NCBI RefSeq assembly: GCF_002019765.1
Contig: NZ_KV917380.1
Coordinates: forward strand, 858,707 to 922,706
Length of the DNA stretch: 64,000 bases
Direction of reading: 5' to 3'
DNA from: Shouchella oshimensis
GTDB taxonomy: Bacteria; Bacillota; Bacilli; Bacillales; Bacillaceae_D
Shown: positions 58,542-64,000 of the stretch, one piece after another
How positions within the stretch are numbered: position 1 is the stretch's first letter
How the letters are laid out: each line of letters opens with the position of its first letter
Position numbers and translations under genes: made by a program
The notes under the pieces: generated by a model
What the model was told of the DNA's origin: nothing
What the model saw: only the letters and a program-made list of their open reading frames with translations
The model's database searches: none

Positions 58542-58898
58542 ATGAGAATTCCAATTCTGAAATTGAATCAGTATTTGTTAATTAGTATACAAACCGAACT
58601 TGATGATCAAACCGCTCTTCAATTTCAAGAAGATTTATTAGGTAAAATTCATGAGGAAGGCTCTAACGGTGTTGTTATCGATTTAACAAGTGTTGATATG
58701 ATTGACTCTTTTATTGCAAAGGTTTTAGGTGATGTAGTTGATATGTCAAGTTTAATGGGGGCAAGAGTCGTACTAACAGGCATTCGACCTGCTGTTGCGA
58801 TTACTCTTATTGACATGGGAATTAAATTAGAGGGCGTATCAACTGCTCTGGACCTTGAACAAGGACTCGCAAGTTTGCAACAGGAATTGGAGGGTTAA
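58542..58898 (+). CDS. rsbS: Stressosome core protein RsbS (STAS antagonist)
   Basis: A 118-residue single STAS-domain protein. ATG at 58542 after [28 protein letters not shown] is the usual start; the phosphorylated serine is Ser56 in [11 protein letters not shown], equal to Ser59 of B. subtilis RsbS. Phosphorylation by RsbT frees RsbT from the complex. It lies 18 bases after rsbRA and two before rsbT. Confidence 0.96.
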   Translation: MRIPILKLNQYLLISIQTELDDQTALQFQEDLLGKIHEEGSNGVVIDLTSVDMIDSFIAKVLGDVVDMSSLMGARVVLTGIRPAVAITLIDMGIKLEGVSTALDLEQGLASLQQELEG

Positions 58899-58900
58899 GT

Positions 58901-59317
58901 ATGGATAATCTCCAATCCGCTGTTGAAGTAAATAATGAGTGGGGTATTGTGGCAGCTAGACAAGCAGGACGTGACCTGTCTCGCCAAATTGGTTTTGGCA
59001 ATGTCGATCAAGCGCGCATTACAACAGCTATCTCTGAATTAGCACGGAATATCTATTTATACGCAAACCGAGGAGAAATTATCCTTGAAATTGTGGAAGA
59101 TTTAAACAACGCTAGACCGCGTAAAGGAATTCGTGTAACAGCGAAAGACGAAGGACCAGGTATACAAAATATTCGACAAGTGATGGTTGATGGATTCACA
59201 ACTTCTAGCGGCTTAGGTGCGGGTTTGCCTGGCGTGAAACGATTAATGGATGAATTCACCATTGATTCTGAGGTAGGAGTGGGCACGACAATCACCGCGA
59301 CAAAATGGACAAGATAA
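58901..59317 (+). CDS. rsbT: Serine/threonine kinase RsbT
   Basis: A 138-residue GHKL-type kinase. N-box SELARNIYLYA (about 46-56), G1 DEGPGI (about 86), and the lid SSGLGAGLPGVKRLMD. It phosphorylates RsbR and RsbS under stress, then leaves the stressosome and activates the phosphatase RsbU. Slightly longer than B. subtilis RsbT (133). SD GGAGGG overlaps the end of rsbS. Confidence 0.96.
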   Translation: MDNLQSAVEVNNEWGIVAARQAGRDLSRQIGFGNVDQARITTAISELARNIYLYANRGEIILEIVEDLNNARPRKGIRVTAKDEGPGIQNIRQVMVDGFTTSSGLGAGLPGVKRLMDEFTIDSEVGVGTTITATKWTR

Positions 59318-59329
59318 GGAGGGGAGTGA

Positions 59330-60346
59330 ATGCGACTAACCGATCATAAACTGCAACTCTCCTATAAGCGAATTCTTAAAGAATTTCTTGAAGAACAATC
59401 AGAAGAAAGTCTTTATGAAGCGCAAAAAATAAGCAAATTTCTTCTGGAGCAACAAATTTCTCCAGAAGAATTTGTGAGCATTCACTTTAAATTATTAACA
59501 GAATTGTTGCCTACTATTGATAAGAAAGTAAAGGATTCATTTGATTTACTCTTAGAAGTCATGATGGGTTATGGCTTAGCTTATCAAGAACATCAAATAT
59601 TGAGAAACCGTCAGCAAGAATTAGAGTTAGAGATTGATGTTGCGGCGAGTATGCAGCAAACCCTCATGCCACAAGAAAAGCCAAAAGCGCATTTTCTTGA
59701 TATTGGGGTTGTTTCTGTTCCAGCTAAAAAAATGAGTGGTGATTACTATCACTATGTCCACGATGACAATAGAGGGTTAGGCATGGCAATAGCTGATATT
59801 ATCGGCAAAGGTGTCCCAGCCGCCTTATGTATGTCGATGATTAAATATGCTATGGATAGTTTACCGTCTGAACAACAGCTGGAACCGTCTGTTTTGTTGG
59901 GGAACTTAAACCGGGTAGTCGAACAAAATGTTGACGATAGTATGTTTATTACGATGATGTATGGATACTATAACAGAACAACGTCTGATTTTCATTATTC
60001 TGGAGCTGGTCATGAACCGGGCTTTTTTTACAATGAAAAAGAAGATTCTTTTGAAGAACTTCGTGCAAAAGGATTAGTTCTAGGCGTCTCTAGAAAAACC
60101 ACATACCGTGAATACATTCGACATTTAGAGATAGGAGATTTCGTTGTTCTTTTATCTGACGGTGTAACTGAATGTAGAATTGGTGATGAATTTATTGAAA
60201 GAGAAGAAATAACAAATCTCATTCGCAAATACATGCATTTAAGTGCCCAGGAAATGGTCGATCATGTGTATGAAGAGTTAATGAAGTTACAAGATTTCAC
60301 CTTACGTGATGATTTCACCCTAATTATTTTGCGGAGAAAGGTTTAA
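59330..60346 (+). CDS. rsbU: PP2C-type phosphatase RsbU
   Basis: A 338-residue protein. The N-terminal helical domain (about 1-85) binds RsbT, followed by a linker helix (HQILRNRQQELELEIDVAASMQQTLMP) and the SpoIIE/PPM domain with metal-binding Asp in MSGDYYHYV and MAIADIIGKGVPAAL, and LSDGVTE. It dephosphorylates RsbV, which then frees sigma-B. Its last codons (GTT TAA) form the -35 box of the sigma-B promoter for rsbV. Confidence 0.96.
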   Translation: MRLTDHKLQLSYKRILKEFLEEQSEESLYEAQKISKFLLEQQISPEEFVSIHFKLLTELLPTIDKKVKDSFDLLLEVMMGYGLAYQEHQILRNRQQELELEIDVAASMQQTLMPQEKPKAHFLDIGVVSVPAKKMSGDYYHYVHDDNRGLGMAIADIIGKGVPAALCMSMIKYAMDSLPSEQQLEPSVLLGNLNRVVEQNVDDSMFITMMYGYYNRTTSDFHYSGAGHEPGFFYNEKEDSFEELRAKGLVLGVSRKTTYREYIRHLEIGDFVVLLSDGVTECRIGDEFIEREEITNLIRKYMHLSAQEMVDHVYEELMKLQDFTLRDDFTLIILRRKV

Positions 60347-60366
60347 CAAAGTTTGTTACGTGGTAA
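60341..60366 (+). promoter_or_regulatory. Sigma-B-type promoter of rsbV-rsbW-sigB-rsbX
   Basis: GTTTAA (60341-60346), 14 bases, TGGTAA (60361-60366), close to the sigma-B consensus GTTTAA-N12-15-GGGTAT. The -35 box includes the rsbU stop codon. Position matches the autoregulatory sigma-B promoter of B. subtilis, giving positive feedback on rsbVW-sigB-rsbX. Confidence 0.8.
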
Positions 60367-60412
60367 GAGAGTACAATGGAACTGAAATGGTCTTTGAGGA
60401 GGAGTAACAAGT

Positions 60413-60739
60413 ATGAACCTTTCAATAAAATCGGAACAAGTGGATTCCACTTATCATATACATTTGGCGGGAGAAATTGATGCCTACACAGCACCTCAAT
60501 TAAAAGAATCGCTGCTCCCATTAGCAGAAAAAGAAAATCAACAAATTAATATTCACTTTGATGAAGTGGAGTATATTGATAGCACAGGCTTAGGTGTGTT
60601 TGTTGGCGTATTAAAAGCAACGGATGCAACGAACAGTGAATTAACGTTATTAGGAATGACTTCTCGCATTAAACGTCTATTTTCAATTACTGGTTTAGAC
60701 GAAGTTATTTCAATCAAATCGAAGGAGGGACAAGGGTGA
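60413..60739 (+). CDS. rsbV: Anti-anti-sigma factor RsbV
   Basis: A 108-residue STAS protein. ATG after GAGGAGG. Phosphoserine Ser57 lies in EVEYIDSTGLGVFVG. Unphosphorylated RsbV binds RsbW and releases sigma-B; RsbW phosphorylates it again. First gene behind the internal sigma-B promoter; its stop overlaps the rsbW start (TGATG). Confidence 0.96.
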   Translation: MNLSIKSEQVDSTYHIHLAGEIDAYTAPQLKESLLPLAEKENQQINIHFDEVEYIDSTGLGVFVGVLKATDATNSELTLLGMTSRIKRLFSITGLDEVISIKSKEGQG

Positions 60740-61215
60740 TGGAACAAAACGATCGAATCCATCTTGAGCTCCCTGCTAAACCAGAATATGTGAGCATTGC
60801 GCGTTTAACTGTCTCAGGTATTGCGAACCGATTAGGCTTTTCTTATGATGATATTGAAGATTTGAAGATTGCTGTTGCAGAAGCATGTACAAATGTTGTT
60901 GAACATGCGTATTCAGAAGACGGTTTTATTTCTTTAGCATGTTATATTTACGAAGATCGCATTCAAATTGTCGTTGCAGATCAAGGCAAAAGCTTCGACA
61001 TTGCGGAAGTGGAAAGTCGTCTCGGACCAGTTGATGCGAAAAAACCTGTAGGAGATTTAAAGGAAGGAGGGCTTGGTTTATTCCTCATTAGTACGTTAAT
61101 GGATAAAGTAGAAATTAATGAAGATAACGGTGTAATGCTTGTTATGACAAAGTACCTTTACGAGAGTGGGGTGAAGGAAAGTGTCGACGGAATCTCTTCC
61201 TTACAATCAGAATAA
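60739..61215 (+). CDS. rsbW: Anti-sigma-B factor and kinase RsbW
   Basis: A 158-residue GHKL kinase. The ATG at 60739 is chosen, nine bases after GGAGGG; GTG at 60736 is possible. N-box AVAEACTNVVEHAY (about 47-60), VADQGKSFD (G1), and EGGLGLFLISTLMD (G2 lid). It holds sigma-B in unstressed cells and phosphorylates RsbV on serine. Overlaps sigB by 35 bases, keeping the two proteins in step. Confidence 0.96.
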   Translation: MEQNDRIHLELPAKPEYVSIARLTVSGIANRLGFSYDDIEDLKIAVAEACTNVVEHAYSEDGFISLACYIYEDRIQIVVADQGKSFDIAEVESRLGPVDAKKPVGDLKEGGLGLFLISTLMDKVEINEDNGVMLVMTKYLYESGVKESVDGISSLQSE

Positions 61216-61966
61216 GGATGACATTTATCAATGGATTGAAGAATATCAGCGCACAGGTTCCGAAGAAGTTCAAGTACGTCTCGTAAAGCATTTTGAAGCG
61301 CTGGTTCGCTCTCTATCACGAAAATTCTCGAAAGGAAGAGAGTATGACGAAGACCTCTTTCAAGTGGGAATGGTTGGCTTACTTGCCGCATTAAACCGTT
61401 ATAATGAGGAATTTGGACGAAGCTTTGAATCTTTTGCGGTTCCGACTATAGTTGGTGAAATCAAACGCTTTATTCGTGATAAGACGTGGAGCGTACACGT
61501 TCCAAGACGAATAAAAGAACTGGGTCCTAAAATCAAAAAAGCTGCCGATGCTCTTACCATCGAATTGCAACGTTCTCCGTACGTTCATGAAATTGCTCAG
61601 TACTTGGAAGTTGAGGAAGAAGAAGTACTAGAGACAATGGAAATGAGCAAGAGTTACCAAGCGCTTTCAGTCAATCGCTCGTTGGAAGCAGACCAAGAAG
61701 GAGGAGAAGTAACACTCCTTGACTTGGTAGGGAACGATGATACTGGCTATGAACAAGCCGATCAAAGAATGTTATTAGAAAAAGCATTTCAGGTTTTAAA
61801 TGAGAGAGAGAAAGAGATCTTACAGTGTACGTATTATGAGAACTTAAGCCAAAAAGAAACAGGTGAGAAGCTAGGCATTTCTCAGATGCACGTATCAAGG
61901 TTGCAACGAAGGGCGTTACAAAAACTTCGTGATTCTATTCGAATAGAGCCTACGGAGATCTTTTAA
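61181..61966 (+). CDS. sigB: General stress sigma factor sigma-B
   Basis: A 261-residue group 3 sigma factor, started by GTG at 61181 after GAAGGAAA within rsbW. Region 2 DEDLFQVGMVGLLAALNRYNEEFGRSFESFAVPTIVGEIKRFIRD, region 3 at about 115-185, and region 4 with LNEREKEILQCTYYENLSQKETGEKLGISQMHVSRLQRRALQKL. It directs the general stress regulon, including its own operon from the promoter at 60341. Length equals that of B. subtilis (262). Confidence 0.98.
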   Translation: MSTESLPYNQNKDDIYQWIEEYQRTGSEEVQVRLVKHFEALVRSLSRKFSKGREYDEDLFQVGMVGLLAALNRYNEEFGRSFESFAVPTIVGEIKRFIRDKTWSVHVPRRIKELGPKIKKAADALTIELQRSPYVHEIAQYLEVEEEEVLETMEMSKSYQALSVNRSLEADQEGGEVTLLDLVGNDDTGYEQADQRMLLEKAFQVLNEREKEILQCTYYENLSQKETGEKLGISQMHVSRLQRRALQKLRDSIRIEPTEIF

Positions 61967-62562
61967 TGGTTACACTCTATAAGGATCAGCACATTGATGT
62001 AGCAACGGTTCAAAAAACAAAACCTGGAAATGCGGTGTGTGGAGATGGCCATATCGTATTTCAGAGTAGTGCGTACACGATTTGTGCAGTCATTGACGGT
62101 CTTGGCAGTGGAAAAGGAGCGCATCTTTCCGCTGAAAAAGCCATTCGTGCTATTCAAGACCATCACGACGAGGATGCTGAACAAATACTAGAGCGATGTA
62201 ATCAGTACCTCGCAAATGAAAGAGGTGCCGTTATTACGTTGCTCCGCATTGACTATAAAGCTTCTACAGTGACGTACTCTAATTTTGGTAACATCGGGTT
62301 TATTTTATATCATCCTGACGGCACAGTGGAACAACCAATGCCTAAGAGAGGCTATCTATGTGGTCGTGTTCAAAAGCTCAGTAGCGAACAATTCCGCTAT
62401 AAACCTGGCTCATCGTTCATTATGTATTCCGATGGCGTGGAGCAATTGCCGAAAGTACGTGAGTATTCAGCAACAGCAAAAGCTGTTAGTGAGAAACTTT
62501 TAAATGGCAAGTTTTATAGTCAAAAAGATGATGCAACCTTAATGATAGGCAATTTCAAGTAA
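61966..62562 (+). CDS. rsbX: Phosphatase RsbX (negative feedback)
   Basis: A 198-residue PPM-family phosphatase. ATG shares its A with the sigB stop. Motifs: NAVCGDGHIVF, the metal-binding ICAVIDGLGSGKGAH, a NFGNIGFI segment, and IMYSDGVEQL near the end with KDDATLMIGNF. It dephosphorylates RsbS and RsbR to return the stressosome to its resting state. Closes the sigma-B operon, followed by a terminator. Confidence 0.95.
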   Translation: MVTLYKDQHIDVATVQKTKPGNAVCGDGHIVFQSSAYTICAVIDGLGSGKGAHLSAEKAIRAIQDHHDEDAEQILERCNQYLANERGAVITLLRIDYKASTVTYSNFGNIGFILYHPDGTVEQPMPKRGYLCGRVQKLSSEQFRYKPGSSFIMYSDGVEQLPKVREYSATAKAVSEKLLNGKFYSQKDDATLMIGNFK

Positions 62563-62593
62563 GCAGTGCTGAGAAGTGGCTGCTTATTTTTTT
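62560..62593 (+). terminator. Terminator after rsbX
   Basis: TAAGCAG (62560-62566) pairs with CTGCTTA (62580-62586), followed by seven T residues. It begins at the rsbX stop and separates the sigma-B operon from tex. Confidence 0.85.
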
Positions 62594-62634
62594 ATGTTAT
62601 GATGAGAAGAAGTGGAAAAAAGGAGGAACACACA

Positions 62635-64000
62635 ATGGAACAATGGATTCAGCAAACGGTTCAAAAAACAAACTTAACGTATAAACAAGTAAAGAATGTC
62701 GTATCATTGTTGCAAGAAGGCAATACAGTCCCTTTTATAGCCCGGTACCGTAAAGAACAGACAGGTGCACTAGATGAAGTGCAAATTAAAACAATCGCCG
62801 ATACATATGAGTACGAAAAGAATTTGTCTGAGCGAAAAGAAGAAGTCATTCGGTTAATAGATGAACAAGATAAACTAACACCAGAATTAACAGCAAAAAT
62901 TACTGCAGCGACTCAATTGCAGAAAGTAGAAGATTTGTATCGACCGTTTAGGCAAAAGCGCCGTACAAGAGCAACGGTTGCAAAAGAAAAAGGTTTGGAG
63001 CCGTTAGCACAAAAAATACGAACATTTCCTTCTGATTTTAATATGGAGGAGGAAGCAGCGCATTATTTTAGCGACGAACATGGGTTACATGAAGTAGAAG
63101 ATGTTTTCGCTGGTGTGAATGATATTATAGCCGAGGTCATTGCGGAAGATCCGAAAGTACGTGAAAGCCTTCGTAATGCAGCGATGAAAGAGGGCTTAAT
63201 GACTTCTGAACTGAAAAAAGGCGCAGAAGATGAGAAAGGTGTTTTTAGCCATTATTATGCGTATCAGGAATCCGTTAAAACGATTGTACCGCATCGAACG
63301 TTGGCGCTAAACCGAGGGGAGAAAGAACAAATTCTTAAAGTCGCTGTCACGTTCCCGAAAGAAGCGTTTATTCTCAAACTGACACGCCTATATATTGGGG
63401 AGAAGCGTTCTCCTGTTGTGCCAATAATGGAAAAGGCTTTAAGCGATGCTTATACGAGACTTATTGAACCTTCCATTGAACGTGATGTGCGTAATAGACT
63501 TACGGAAGTTGCTGAAGAACAAGCTATATCAATATTTGCAGAGAATTTAAAGCAGTTATTGTTGCAACCACCAATGAAAGAGCAAATTATATTAGGGGTG
63601 GACCCCGCGTTTCGAACAGGCTGCAAGTGGGCAGTTATTGACCAAACAGGTAAGCCTCTTGATATTGGTGTCATCTATCCAACAGCGCCCCATCATAAAG
63701 AAAAAGAAGCTGCGGACGTTATTCGAAAACTCGTGAAGAAGCACGATGTGAAAATGGTTGCAATTGGAAATGGTACAGCCTCAAGAGAAACTGAACAGTT
63801 CATCGCAACCGTTCTAAAAGAAATGGATCAAACCGTATATTACGTGATAGTGAATGAAGCAGGTGCCAGTGTTTATTCAGCATCCGAACTTGCGCGAAAA
63901 GAGTTTCCAGACTTACAAGTCGAGCAACGAAGTGCTATCTCTATTGCCAGACGGTTACAAGACCCACTAGCGGAACTTGTGAAAATCGATCCAAAATCTG
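62635..64000 (+). CDS. tex: RNA-binding transcription accessory protein Tex, N-terminal part
   Basis: ATG at 62635 after AAAAGGAGG; 455 codons are visible and the frame continues past the right edge without a stop. The N-terminal Tex domain reads TVPFIARYRKEQTGALDEVQIKTI and KVEDLYRPFRQKRRTRATVAKEKGLEPLA. The YqgF-like RNase fold follows at about 315-450: ILGVDPAFRTGCKWAVIDQTGKPLDIGVIYP, then AIGNGTASRETEQFI and VNEAGASVYSASELA. The helix-hairpin-helix and S1 domains would lie outside the window. Same place after rsbX as in B. subtilis (ydcI). Confidence 0.96.
   Translation, partial: MEQWIQQTVQKTNLTYKQVKNVVSLLQEGNTVPFIARYRKEQTGALDEVQIKTIADTYEYEKNLSERKEEVIRLIDEQDKLTPELTAKITAATQLQKVEDLYRPFRQKRRTRATVAKEKGLEPLAQKIRTFPSDFNMEEEAAHYFSDEHGLHEVEDVFAGVNDIIAEVIAEDPKVRESLRNAAMKEGLMTSELKKGAEDEKGVFSHYYAYQESVKTIVPHRTLALNRGEKEQILKVAVTFPKEAFILKLTRLYIGEKRSPVVPIMEKALSDAYTRLIEPSIERDVRNRLTEVAEEQAISIFAENLKQLLLQPPMKEQIILGVDPAFRTGCKWAVIDQTGKPLDIGVIYPTAPHHKEKEAADVIRKLVKKHDVKMVAIGNGTASRETEQFIATVLKEMDQTVYYVIVNEAGASVYSASELARKEFPDLQVEQRSAISIARRLQDPLAELVKIDPKS

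Overview
The window reads as chromosome of a low-GC, alkaliphilic member of the Bacillaceae, most likely the Shouchella/Alkalihalobacillus group. The evidence is a high-alkaline subtilisin close to the M-protease/Savinase type (9986-11122), a complete seven-gene Mrp Na+/H+ antiporter operon (36338-42182), and a sigma-B module in Bacillus order (rsbR-S-T-U-V-W-sigB-rsbX) ending in tex. I see no phage, insertion sequence, CRISPR array, rRNA or tRNA. The species assignment is inference from protein resemblance; nothing was searched.

Layout. 1-147 is the start of an AbgT-type transporter. 531-4424 holds a secretion and matrix block: a large subtilase with a PA domain, a SipW-type signal peptidase, a TasA/camelysin-type matrix protein, then a strongly folded RNA segment. 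4439-7062 is a minus-strand block with two riboswitches: TPP in front of tenA, and Mn2+ (yybP-ykoY) in front of a TerC-family exporter. 7150-14830 holds an epoxide-hydrolase-like enzyme, hflX, the alkaline protease, an RRNPP (NprR/PlcR-like) regulator, a CwlK-like peptidase and an amino-acid permease. 14956-22945 holds a Fur-box-controlled siderophore-binding lipoprotein, a sulfurtransferase, a photolyase, adeR-ald, a lactonase and RarD.

23224-32654 is a dppABCDE-ykfA-ykfC-ykfD operon for uptake and trimming of murein-type peptides, with ykfB missing and a CapA-like lipoprotein at its end. 32667-35015 resembles a catechol/quinone detoxification group (DoxX, HxlR repressor, VOC dioxygenase, nitroreductase). 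35040-42182 carries a divergent pair: a KdpD-like universal stress protein with a switch-like leader, and the mrp operon with its own promoter and leader hairpin. 42179-50384 holds a PRC-barrel protein, an SDR, a three-gene sugar isomerase/dehydrogenase operon under a perfect palindrome, a disulfide reductase, a metallo-hydrolase, YesL and a small conserved protein.

50655-55100 is envelope-related: a VanY-type carboxypeptidase, LtaS, a 33-residue membrane peptide, YitT and a rhomboid protease. 55194-64000 follows the B. subtilis acpS-ydcC-(alr)-ndoAI-ndoA-rsb-sigB-tex order, with two departures. alr is absent, and the antitoxin in front of MazF lacks its ribbon-helix-helix DNA-binding half.

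Most of the regulation is readable in the sequence: two textbook riboswitches, a Fur box, a cre-like site, an HxlR operator, an internal sigma-B promoter and many strong bidirectional terminators. The least explained items are the multibranched RNA at 4285-4424, the leader of the stress protein at 35727-35835, and the short MazE.
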